DNA of 60,979 nt from assembly GCF_020251205.1 (NCBI RefSeq), contig NZ_JAIWYX010000018.1:1-60979 (forward strand), written 5' to 3'. Shown one piece after another: positions 52,987 through 60,465 of the stretch. Every line of letters begins with the position of its first letter. Positions within the stretch are counted from its first letter, which is position 1. Below the pieces are notes generated by a model. It searched no databases. It had not been told where the DNA came from and was given only the letters and a program-made list of their open reading frames with translations. The position numbers were made by a program, and so were the translations under genes. This DNA comes from Arthrobacter sp. M4 (lineage in GTDB: Bacteria > Actinomycetota > Actinomycetes > Actinomycetales > Micrococcaceae).

Positions 52987-54028
52987 AGCCGAACCACTGC
53001 CATGCCCAGGCTGACGCCTCCGGCAAGCCCCACCAAAGCCACCAGGTCGCCCGGTCCGCACCGTCCGGCGTCGAGGGCCAGTTTCAGCTGCAGCGGGAGG
53101 CTAACAGAGGCCAGATTCCCAAAATCCTCGACGGACGGAACCAGCAGGGAAGGTGGCACTCCCGCCCTCTCGGCAAATACATCCCGGTACGGAGCGCTGA
53201 CCTGGTGAACGCACACAACCGCGAAGTCCTCCCATGCCATACCGAGACCTGCCAGGGTCTCCAACAACAGTTCACTGCCCAGGTCCAGGAACGCGTCCTT
53301 GAGCTTTTCCCCGTCCATGCTGAAATAGCTGGCCTCCGGGTCCCGCGGAAACGCCGAACTCCGGCGGCCAGCGTTCCCACCGACCAGTGGCTGCTTTTAG
53401 CCGTGAAAGCTGTCCCAAGGATCCCCGGCGTCGTATCAGATTGGCAAGCATCCGCTGCAGGGACCGCTTCAAGGAGCATGGCACAGCCACCGTCACTCAT
53501 CGTGTAGCCGGGAAATGCTGCCGAAAAGGTTTCGAAGTCTGGGACGGACCAGCGCACGGCGCGGGAGGGGGACTCTCCCCCGGTGATCAGGACGCGGTTG
53601 TAACGACCAGCAGCGATGAAGGCATCTGCAACCTCCAGGCCGTTGAGGAAGCTATTGCACGCGTTTTTGACGTCCATCACGGGACAGCCAAGGCCCAGCT
53701 TCGCAGCAACCATGTGCCCCGTGGCAGGCTCAACCATGTCCTGGCTGGCCGAGGCAAAGATCAGCAGATCAACGTCAGGAGCCTGAAGCCCGCATTCCGC
53801 CAAGACTTTAGCCGCTGCACTGGCGGCGAGGTCCGAGGCCTGTTCCGTGTCCGCCATGATGCTCCGGGATCGGATGCCGGTAACGCGCTGGATGAGGCCC
53901 TTGGGTAGCCGGAAATTCGGGCTCTCCCGGCGAAGCCGGCCCTCGACGGCGGCTGTGTCCAGTCTTCCCGCCGGGAGGTACACCTCAAGGCCGGCGATCC
54001 GCGCACTTCGGCCCGTAGCTGTGAGCAT
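52983..54028 (-). pseudogene. Beta-ketoacyl synthase III / OleA-like thiolase, frameshifted
   Basis: Rejoined, about 348 residues. The first frame (from 54028) gives ARIAGLEVYLPAGRLDTAAV, the active-site Cys124 in VMDVKNACNSFLNG and then FTAKSSHWSVGTLAAG. One base is missing near 53350-53375; the protein then goes on in another frame with SSAFPRDPEASYFSMDGEKL, catalytic His in CVHQVSAPYRD and Asn in FGNLASVSLPLQ, to the stop at 52983. All three catalytic residues are present but in two frames. OleA joins two fatty acyl-CoAs head to head. I chose ATG 54028 (GGGGGA upstream) over 54043. FabH-like activity is the alternative reading. Confidence 0.82.
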
Positions 54029-54140
54029 GATCTTGTCCCCCATCGTGCCTGCTCATCGTGTCCGAAGGTCTGCACGCCTTCCCGCGTTGCCGGGACTCCA
54101 GCGCTGGCCTTGTTCTGGCGCCAGGGTCCCGGACATACGA

Positions 54141-54183
54141 CAAAGGGTGCGTCCCGCACTCATGGTACGGGACACACCCTTTG
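54141..54183 (-). terminator. Hairpin after adk
   Basis: 15-bp stem with one mismatch (AAAGGGTGTGTCCCG with CGGGACGCACCCTTT) ending in TTTGT on the minus strand, 41 bp past the adk stop. It separates adk from the OleA-like gene, whose promoter must lie in the following 113 bp. Confidence 0.75.
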
Positions 54184-54223
54184 GCAGCCTAGCAGGCAGG
54201 ACCGCGTTGTGGACAGCCGGTTG

Positions 54224-54802
54224 CTAGACGGCCTGCGCAGCCTCGATTGCCTGGAGGACGCGGTCGGTGACCTCGTCGATGGCGCCGATCCCATCAACCT
54301 GCGTCAGGATCCCGCGGTCGGCGTACTGGGCCACCACAGCTTCGGTCTGCTCGTGGTAAAGGTCCAGACGGTGGCGGATGACGGCTTCATTGTCGTCGCT
54401 GCGCCCAGTCTCCTTCGCGCGGCCAAGCAGGCGGCTGACGAGTTCCTCATCGTCGGCCGTGAGCTGCAGGACGACGTCGAGCTTTTCGTCTCCTTCGGAA
54501 AGGATCTGGTCCAGGTATTCCACCTGGGCAACCGTGCGGGGGTAACCGTCCAGCAAGAAGCCGTTTTCGACGTCGGACTCGCTCAGGCGGTCACGGACCA
54601 TCTTGTTGGTGACGCTGTCAGGTACAAAGTCACCGTTGTCCATGTACTTCTTGGCCTCGATGCCAAGAGGAGTCTCGCCCTTGACGTTGGCACGGAAGAT
54701 GTCCCCCGTCGAGATCGGCACAACGCCGAGGCGTGCGGAAATCCGTTCCGCCTGGGTTCCCTTGCCCGATCCGGGAGGTCCAATGATCAACATTCTCGTC
54801 AT
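54224..54802 (-). CDS. adk: Adenylate kinase
   Basis: Converts AMP and ATP to two ADP. 192 residues. P-loop LIIGPPGSGKGTQAERIS, AMP-site LLDGYPRTVAQVEYL and LGRAKETGRSDDNEAVIRHR. The LID is short and without zinc cysteines, the usual actinobacterial form. ATG 54802 overlaps the secY stop by 4 bp. Confidence 0.97.
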   Translation of the reverse strand: MTRMLIIGPPGSGKGTQAERISARLGVVPISTGDIFRANVKGETPLGIEAKKYMDNGDFVPDSVTNKMVRDRLSESDVENGFLLDGYPRTVAQVEYLDQILSEGDEKLDVVLQLTADDEELVSRLLGRAKETGRSDDNEAVIRHRLDLYHEQTEAVVAQYADRGILTQVDGIGAIDEVTDRVLQAIEAAQAV

Positions 54803-56109
54803 CGCAAAAGCCCTTCGTAGTGACGTTGTTGTAGCTGCGCATCAATCTGCTTGACGGTTTCCAGGCCGACACCCACCATGATCAGGATTGACGTACCACC
54901 GAACGGGAAGTTTTGGTTGGCATTGATCAGGACGAGTGCCACCAAAGGAATCAGCGCCACGAAGCCCAAGTACATGGCGCCGGGCAGGGTGATCCTGGAA
55001 AGCACATACTGCAGGTAGTCCGCGGTCGGTTTGCCCGCCCGGATGCCCGGAATAAACCCGCCGTACTTCTTCATGTTGTCCGACACCTCTTCGGGGTTGA
55101 AGGTGATCGCGACGTAGAAGTACGTGAAGAACACAATCATGGCGAAGTACAGCGCCATGTAGATGGGGTGGTCGCCCCTGGTGAGGTTGTTGTTGATCCA
55201 CTCAACCCAGCCCGGGATCGGCTCCCCGTTGCGCGGCTGGTTGAACTGGGCAACCAGCGCCGGCAGGTACAGCATCGATGAAGCGAAGATGACGGGAACA
55301 ACACCGGCCATGTTCACTTTGATGGGGATGTACGTGCTGGTGCCGCCCACCGTGCGCCGGCCGATCATCCGCTTGGCGTACTGGACCGGAATACGGCGCT
55401 GGGACTGCTCAACGAAGACCACCAGCGCAACCGTCAGGAGTCCAATCGCCAGCACCGTGAAGAACGTGCCTGGTCCCTTGGAGTTCCAGATGGCGCCAAG
55501 GGAAGTCGGGAAACCGGCGGCGATGGACGTGAAGATCAGCAAGGACATGCCGTTGCCGACGCCCTTCTCCGTGACAAGCTCGCCCATCCACATGATGAGG
55601 CCGGTTCCGGCGGTCAGCGTGATGATGATCAGGATGGTGGTCACAATGCTGCTGTCCGGAATAATCGGCAGCTGGCAGTTGGGAAGCAGCTGGCCTGAGC
55701 GTGCCAGGGACACCAGCGTGGTGGCGTTCAGGAGGCCCAACGCAATGGTGAGGTACCGCGTGTACTGCGTCAGCCTGGACTGGCCGGAAGCACCCTCTTC
55801 ATACAGCTGCTGGAACCGCGGAATAACCACACGGAGCAGCTGAACAATGATGCTTGACGTGATGTAAGGCATGATGCCCAGCGCAAAGATGGACACCTGC
55901 AGCAGCGCTCCGCCGCTGAAGAGGTTCACCAGCTGGTACAGACCCTGGTTCGCCTGGCCCGCGGCAAGACACTGCTGGACATTCTGGTAGCTCACACCAG
56001 GCGAGGGGATGAATGCACCCAAGCGGAAGATGGTGATGATTCCCAGCGTGAACAGCAGCTTGCGTCGCAGATCAGGTGTACGAAACGCCCGGCCGAATGC
56101 GCTAAGCAA
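54799..56109 (-). CDS. secY: Preprotein translocase subunit SecY
   Basis: 436 residues, ten membrane helices, the channel of the Sec translocon. Motifs: LLFTLGIITIFRLGAFIPSP, GGALLQVSIFALGIMPYITS and RMIGRRTVGGTSTYIPIKVN. The start is TTG 56109, with AGGAGG 6 bp upstream; no ATG gives the family N-terminus. A terminator separates it from rplO, so secY-adk is its own unit with a promoter in the 150 bp upstream. Confidence 0.96.
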   Translation of the reverse strand: MLSAFGRAFRTPDLRRKLLFTLGIITIFRLGAFIPSPGVSYQNVQQCLAAGQANQGLYQLVNLFSGGALLQVSIFALGIMPYITSSIIVQLLRVVIPRFQQLYEEGASGQSRLTQYTRYLTIALGLLNATTLVSLARSGQLLPNCQLPIIPDSSIVTTILIIITLTAGTGLIMWMGELVTEKGVGNGMSLLIFTSIAAGFPTSLGAIWNSKGPGTFFTVLAIGLLTVALVVFVEQSQRRIPVQYAKRMIGRRTVGGTSTYIPIKVNMAGVVPVIFASSMLYLPALVAQFNQPRNGEPIPGWVEWINNNLTRGDHPIYMALYFAMIVFFTYFYVAITFNPEEVSDNMKKYGGFIPGIRAGKPTADYLQYVLSRITLPGAMYLGFVALIPLVALVLINANQNFPFGGTSILIMVGVGLETVKQIDAQLQQRHYEGLLR

Positions 56110-56263
56110 GCGTCCTCCTGAATGTAAGTGGAAACTGTCATATGACGACTACGTAGGCGGATTTAAGAAAAACCCAACAACCGAGTCTAACGGCTCGATG
56201 CGCCATGCGAACAATCGGCAGGCGCGGGCTGTGCGCCGGGCGGCGACAAATAGGAGCCGGGCG

Positions 56264-56312
56264 GACAAAAAAGAACTCCCGTTGCGGGGAACCGATGGTC
56301 CCCGCAACGGGA
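56264..56312 (-). terminator. Intrinsic terminator after rplO
   Basis: 15-bp stem CTCCCGTTGCGGGGA with exact complement and 8-nt loop, followed on the minus strand by TCTTTTTT. It ends the spc ribosomal operon before secY. Confidence 0.92.
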
Positions 56313-56345
56313 GCTCCTAGGCAACGGGCCTCAGCCCACCGTTCA

Positions 56346-56831
56346 TTAGAGAACGGTGGTGGTGCCGCCTGCTGCTGCGATCTTTTCTGCCGCGCTGGCG
56401 GAGAAGGCGTTGGCCGTGACGTCAACCTTGACGGTGATGTCGCCGGTGCCAAGCACCTTCACGGGCTGGTTCTTGCGAACCGCACCCTTCTCAACCAGGG
56501 ACTCGACGCTCACTGCGCCGCCTTCCGGGTACAGCTCGCTGATCTTGTCCAGGTTCACAACCTGGAACTCGACCTTGAACGGGTTCTTGAAGCCGCGAAG
56601 CTTCGGCAGGCGCATGTGCAGCGGCAGCTGGCCGCCGGCAAAGCCAGCCTTGACCTGGTAGCGGGCCTTCGTACCCTTGGTACCGCGACCAGCGGTCTTA
56701 CCCTTGGAGCCTTCACCACGACCAACGCGGGTCTTGGCGGTCTTGGCACCGGGAGCAGGGCGCAGGTGGTGGACCTTCAGCGTGTTCTGCTTCTCAGCAG
56801 ACGCCTTTTCTGCGGTCTTGTTCTCTGCCAT
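56346..56831 (-). CDS. rplO: Large ribosomal subunit protein uL15
   Basis: 161 residues, VHHLRPAPGAKTAKTRVGRG and GTKGTKARYQVKAGFAGGQL to LPLHMRLPKLRGFKNP. The N-terminus carries about 16 extra Lys/Ala/Glu-rich residues. ATG 56831 overlaps the rpmD stop by one base. Confidence 0.96.
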   Translation of the reverse strand: MAENKTAEKASAEKQNTLKVHHLRPAPGAKTAKTRVGRGEGSKGKTAGRGTKGTKARYQVKAGFAGGQLPLHMRLPKLRGFKNPFKVEFQVVNLDKISELYPEGGAVSVESLVEKGAVRKNQPVKVLGTGDITVKVDVTANAFSASAAEKIAAAGGTTTVL

Positions 56832-57037
56832 TACTTCGCCTCCTCTACCTTCACGAGGTGCGGAACCGTGTTGAGCATGCCCACGGTCACGGCGTCAGCG
56901 GTGCGGACAACCGTGTGTCCGATGCGCTTGAGGCCGAGGGAACGCAGAGTCTCGCGGTGGTTCTGCTTGGCGCCAATGACGCCCTTAATCTGGGTGATCT
57001 CCAACTTGGCGTCGGAGGGAGTCAGGTTCTTAGCCAT
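56831..57037 (-). CDS. rpmD: Large ribosomal subunit protein uL30
   Basis: 68 residues, KLEITQIKGVIGAKQNHRET and LGLKRIGHTVVRTADAVTVG, the L30 ferredoxin-like fold. Two bases separate it from rpsE. Confidence 0.96.
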   Translation of the reverse strand: MAKNLTPSDAKLEITQIKGVIGAKQNHRETLRSLGLKRIGHTVVRTADAVTVGMLNTVPHLVKVEEAK

Positions 57038-57039
57038 GA

Positions 57040-57741
57040 CTAGGCACCTGCCTTCTGGTTCTGGATTGCGCGCACCAGGGCACCCGGAGCAACCTCGTCC
57101 AAGGCCAGGCCACGACGGGCCGCCACGGCGGCCGGCTCTTCCAGGCGCTTCAGGGCGTCAACAGTCGCGTGAACGATGTTGATGGCGTTCGAGGAACCGA
57201 GCGACTTGGAGAGAACGTCGTGGATACCAACGCACTCCAGTACCGCGCGGACCGGACCACCGGCGATAACACCGGTACCCGGGGAAGCCGGACGCAGCAT
57301 AACAACGCCTGCTGCGGCCTCACCCTGCACGCGGTGCGGGATGCTGTTGCCGACGCGCGGGACGCGGAAGAAGGACTTCTTGGCCTCTTCAACACCCTTT
57401 GCGATGGCGGCCGGAACTTCCTTGGCCTTGCCGTAGCCGACGCCGACCAAGCCGTTGCCGTCACCGACAACCACGAGGGCGGTGAAGCTGAAGCGACGAC
57501 CACCCTTGACGACCTTGGCGACACGGTTGATGGTCACAACGCGCTCGACGAACTGGTTCTTCTCAGCCTCGCGGCCGCTATCGCGACCACCACGGCCACC
57601 GCGTTCGCCGCGGCCCTGGCCACGCTCACCACGCTCACCGCGACGACCGCCGCGGCGGTCCTCGGTGGCGGCAGCGGTCTCAGTTGCTTCAGCAGCAGCT
57701 TCAGTCACCTGAATGTCCTTTTCGTTATTCTCAGCGGTCAC
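57040..57741 (-). CDS. rpsE: Small ribosomal subunit protein uS5
   Basis: 233 residues. The S5 core starts near residue 60 (NQFVERVVTINRVAKVVKGG, GYGKAKEVPAAIAKGVEEAK, GSSNAINIVHATVDAL). The first 60 residues are an extension that is acidic and then Arg/Gly-rich (GERGERGQGRGERGGRGGRD), resembling an RNA-binding RGG tail. GTG 57741 overlaps the rplR stop by 4 bp. Confidence 0.96.
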   Translation of the reverse strand: MTAENNEKDIQVTEAAAEATETAAATEDRRGGRRGERGERGQGRGERGGRGGRDSGREAEKNQFVERVVTINRVAKVVKGGRRFSFTALVVVGDGNGLVGVGYGKAKEVPAAIAKGVEEAKKSFFRVPRVGNSIPHRVQGEAAAGVVMLRPASPGTGVIAGGPVRAVLECVGIHDVLSKSLGSSNAINIVHATVDALKRLEEPAAVAARRGLALDEVAPGALVRAIQNQKAGA

Positions 57742-58121
57742 AGTGCCAGCCCACCTTCACGTGCACCGTCGGCGACGGCGGCAATGCGGCCGTGGTACTT
57801 GTTGCCACCGCGGTCGAAGACAACAGACTCGATGCCGGCAGCCTTGGCGCGCTCGGCAACGAGCTGGCCGACGCGCTTGGCCTTGGCGGTCTTGTCTCCG
57901 TCCAGGGCGCGCAGGTCAGCTTCCAGGGTGGAAGCGTACGCAACCGTAACGCCCTTGCTGTCGTCCACTACCTGCACGAACATGTGGCGTGCGGAGCGGT
58001 TGACAATCAGGCGCGGACGGGCCGGCGTACCGACGATGCGCTTGCGGATGCGAAGCTGACGGCGGCTGCGGGCAGCGGCCTTGCTCTTGTTGGAGCGCTT
58101 CTTGTTGATGGCGATGGCCAT
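57738..58121 (-). CDS. rplR: Large ribosomal subunit protein uL18
   Basis: 127 residues: RRQLRIRKRIVGTPARPRLI, VQVVDDSKGVTVAYAST and the end DGAREGGLAL. It binds 5S rRNA. It follows rplF after 2 bp. Confidence 0.97.
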   Translation of the reverse strand: MAIAINKKRSNKSKAAARSRRQLRIRKRIVGTPARPRLIVNRSARHMFVQVVDDSKGVTVAYASTLEADLRALDGDKTAKAKRVGQLVAERAKAAGIESVVFDRGGNKYHGRIAAVADGAREGGLAL

Positions 58122-58123
58122 AA

Positions 58124-58660
58124 TTACTTACCAGCCTTTCCGACCTTGCGGCGGATGACTTCGCCGGCGTAACGGATGCCCTTGCCCTTGTACGGGTCGG
58201 GCTTGCGCAGCTTGCGAATGTTGGCAGCAACCTCGCCGACCTGCTGCTTGTTGATGCCGGACACCGAGAGCTTGGTGGGGTTCTCGACGGCGAAAGTGAT
58301 GCCTTCCGGTGCAACAACGTTGACCGGGTGGCTGTAGCCGAGAGCGAACTCCAGGTCGGAACCCTTGGCCTGGACGCGGTAACCAGTACCGACGATCTCA
58401 AGCTTCTTCTCGTAGCCCTTGGTCACACCTTCGATCATGTTGGAGATCAGGGTGCGGGTCAGGCCGTGGAGGGAACGCGAGGAGCGCTCGTCGTTCGGGC
58501 GGGTAACCGTGATGGTGTTCTCTTCAAGGGAAACCTCGATGGGGCTGGCCACAGTGTGGCTCAGCTCGCCCTTGGTGCCCTTGACGCTAACGACGGAGCC
58601 GTCGAGCTTGACCTCAACGCCGGCGGGAACGGTGATGGGGAGACGTCCAATACGTGACAT
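58124..58660 (-). CDS. rplF: Large ribosomal subunit protein uL6
   Basis: 178 residues: MSRIGRLPITVPAGVEVKLD and the C-terminal PDPYKGKGIRYAGEVIRRK. ATG 58660 has GGAAAGGAAGAG upstream. Standard spc-operon place. Confidence 0.97.
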   Translation of the reverse strand: MSRIGRLPITVPAGVEVKLDGSVVSVKGTKGELSHTVASPIEVSLEENTITVTRPNDERSSRSLHGLTRTLISNMIEGVTKGYEKKLEIVGTGYRVQAKGSDLEFALGYSHPVNVVAPEGITFAVENPTKLSVSGINKQQVGEVAANIRKLRKPDPYKGKGIRYAGEVIRRKVGKAGK

Positions 58661-58678
58661 TATTCTCTTCCTTTCCCG

Positions 58679-59077
58679 TTACCAGACGTAAGCGAGGACT
58701 TCGCCGCCCACGCCCTTCTTGCCGGCCTGCTTGTCAGTCAGGAGGCCGGAAGAGGTGGACAGGATCGCAATACCCAGGCCGCCCAGCACGTGGGGCAGGT
58801 TGGTGGACTTCGCGTAAACGCGAAGGCCCGGCTTGGAGATGCGGCGGACACCGGCGATGGAACGCTCGCGGTTCGGACCGAACTTCAGGTCGATGGTCAG
58901 CTTCTTGCCGACTTCGGCTTCCTCTTCCTTCCAGGCAGAGATGTAACCCTCGGCCTTCAGGATGTCGGCGATGCGAGCTTTGAGCTTGCTGTACGGCATG
59001 GTCACGGAGTCGTGGTATGCCGAGTTTGCATTGCGCAGACGGGTAAGCATGTCTGCGACAGGGTCTGTCATAGTCAT
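58679..59077 (-). CDS. rpsH: Small ribosomal subunit protein uS8
   Basis: 132 residues: MTMTDPVADMLTRLRNANSA and the end VGGEVLAYVW. ATG 59077 matches most family members; ATG 59071 is possible. Between it and rplE only 84 bp remain, with no room for rpsN, which often sits here. Confidence 0.96.
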   Translation of the reverse strand: MTMTDPVADMLTRLRNANSAYHDSVTMPYSKLKARIADILKAEGYISAWKEEEAEVGKKLTIDLKFGPNRERSIAGVRRISKPGLRVYAKSTNLPHVLGGLGIAILSTSSGLLTDKQAGKKGVGGEVLAYVW

Positions 59078-59161
59078 TTGGGCTGTGGCCCTTCCTCGTA
59101 AGGGTTTCCGCCACGGTGGACTCGCAAGGAGTCAGCCGCAGCCGGACCTTTTACGTAGTGC

Positions 59162-59734
59162 TTAGTTTTCGGTTTTGAACGGGAAACCCAGCGCTTTGAG
59201 CAGCGCGCGGCCTTCGTCGTCGGTCTTGGCGGTGGTGACAACCGTGATGTCCATACCGCGAACGCGGTCGATGGAGTCCTGGTCGATCTCGTGGAACATA
59301 ACCTGCTCGGTCAGACCGAAGGTGTAGTTGCCGTTGCCGTCGAACTGCTTGCCGTTGAGGCCGCGGAAGTCGCGGATACGGGGCAGGGCGAGCGTGACCA
59401 GACGGTCCACGAATTCCCACATGCGGTCGCCGCGCAGCGTGGCGTGGGCGCCGATCGGCATGCCTTCACGCAGCTTGAACTGGGCGATGGACTTGCGGGC
59501 CTTGGTGACCTGCGGCTTCTGACCCGTGATCAGGGTGAGGTCGCGGACAGCGCCGTCGATCAGCTTGGAGTCCTTGGCGGCGTCTCCAACACCCATGTTC
59601 ACAACGACCTTGACGAGGCGCGGAACCTGGTTGACGTTCTCGTACTTGAACTCGTTCTGCAGGGACTCCTTGATGGTCTCTGCGTACTTGGTCTTCAGGC
59701 GCGGAACGATCTTAGTTACGGTGGTCTCGGTCAT
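59162..59734 (-). CDS. rplE: Large ribosomal subunit protein uL5
   Basis: 190 residues: LKTKYAETIKESLQNEFKYE, VNMGVGDAAKDSKLIDGAVR, FVDRLVTLALPRIRDFRG. It binds 5S rRNA. ATG 59734 overlaps the rplX stop by one base. Confidence 0.97.
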   Translation of the reverse strand: MTETTVTKIVPRLKTKYAETIKESLQNEFKYENVNQVPRLVKVVVNMGVGDAAKDSKLIDGAVRDLTLITGQKPQVTKARKSIAQFKLREGMPIGAHATLRGDRMWEFVDRLVTLALPRIRDFRGLNGKQFDGNGNYTFGLTEQVMFHEIDQDSIDRVRGMDITVVTTAKTDDEGRALLKALGFPFKTEN

Positions 59735-60093
59735 CAGATGTCCTTCCCGGTTGCCTTGGACACGCGGATGCGGACGGTCTTCTTAACGCCATCCTTCTCA
59801 ACGGTGTCGAGGCGGAAACCGACGCGGGTCGGCTTCTTGGTGGTCGGGTCAACCAGGGCCACGTTGGAAACGTGGATCGGAGCCTCTACGACCTCGATGC
59901 CACCGGTCTTGGTGCCGCGCTGGGACTGACCGACCTTGGTGTGCTTGGTGACGCGGTTGATACCTTCCACGAGGACGCGGTTGGTTGCCGGGAACACGCG
60001 CAGGACCTTGCCCTGCTTGCCGCGGTCGCCGCCGCGCTCCTGCTTGGCGCCGGTGATGACCTGAACGAGGTCACCCTTCTTGATCTTAGCCAT
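59734..60093 (-). CDS. rplX: Large ribosomal subunit protein uL24
   Basis: 119 residues with KOW motif KIKKGDLVQVITGAKQERGG, then GKVLRVFPATNRVLVEGINR. ATG 60093 lies 3 bp after the rplN stop. Confidence 0.97.
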   Translation of the reverse strand: MAKIKKGDLVQVITGAKQERGGDRGKQGKVLRVFPATNRVLVEGINRVTKHTKVGQSQRGTKTGGIEVVEAPIHVSNVALVDPTTKKPTRVGFRLDTVEKDGVKKTVRIRVSKATGKDI

Positions 60094-60096
60094 GGA

Positions 60097-60465
60097 CTAG
60101 AGCACCTCCGGGGCCAGCGAAACGATCTTCATGAACTTCTTGTCGCGAAGCTCACGGCCAACCGGCCCGAAGATACGGGTACCGCGGGGGTCACCGTCGT
60201 TCTTCAGGATCACAGCTGCGTTCTCGTCGAACTTGATGTAGGAACCGTCCGCGCGGCGGCGTTCCTTCTTGGTGCGAACGACGACGGCCTTGACGACGTC
60301 GCCCTTCTTAACGTTGCCGCCCGGGATCGCGTCCTTGACGGTTGCGACAATAACGTCGCCGATGCCTGCGTAGCGACGGCCAGAACCACCGAGAACACGA
60401 ATGGTAAGGATTTCCTTAGCACCCGTGTTGTCGGCGACCTTGAGTCGCGACTCCTGCTGAATCAA
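60097..60465 (-). CDS. rplN: Large ribosomal subunit protein uL14
   Basis: 122 residues: IQQESRLKVADNTGAKEILT to IVSLAPEVL. The start is TTG 60465 with AAGGAG 6 bp upstream. First gene of the spc operon; the usual upstream neighbour rpsQ lies outside the window, beyond at least 500 bp of gene-free DNA. Confidence 0.97.
   Translation of the reverse strand: MIQQESRLKVADNTGAKEILTIRVLGGSGRRYAGIGDVIVATVKDAIPGGNVKKGDVVKAVVVRTKKERRRADGSYIKFDENAAVILKNDGDPRGTRIFGPVGRELRDKKFMKIVSLAPEVL

Noticed and set aside
52983..53318. A separate small gene encoding the C-terminal 111 residues of the thiolase
   Set aside because: The piece holds only the second half of a thiolase fold with His and Asn but no Cys; it is a fragment of the frameshifted gene.
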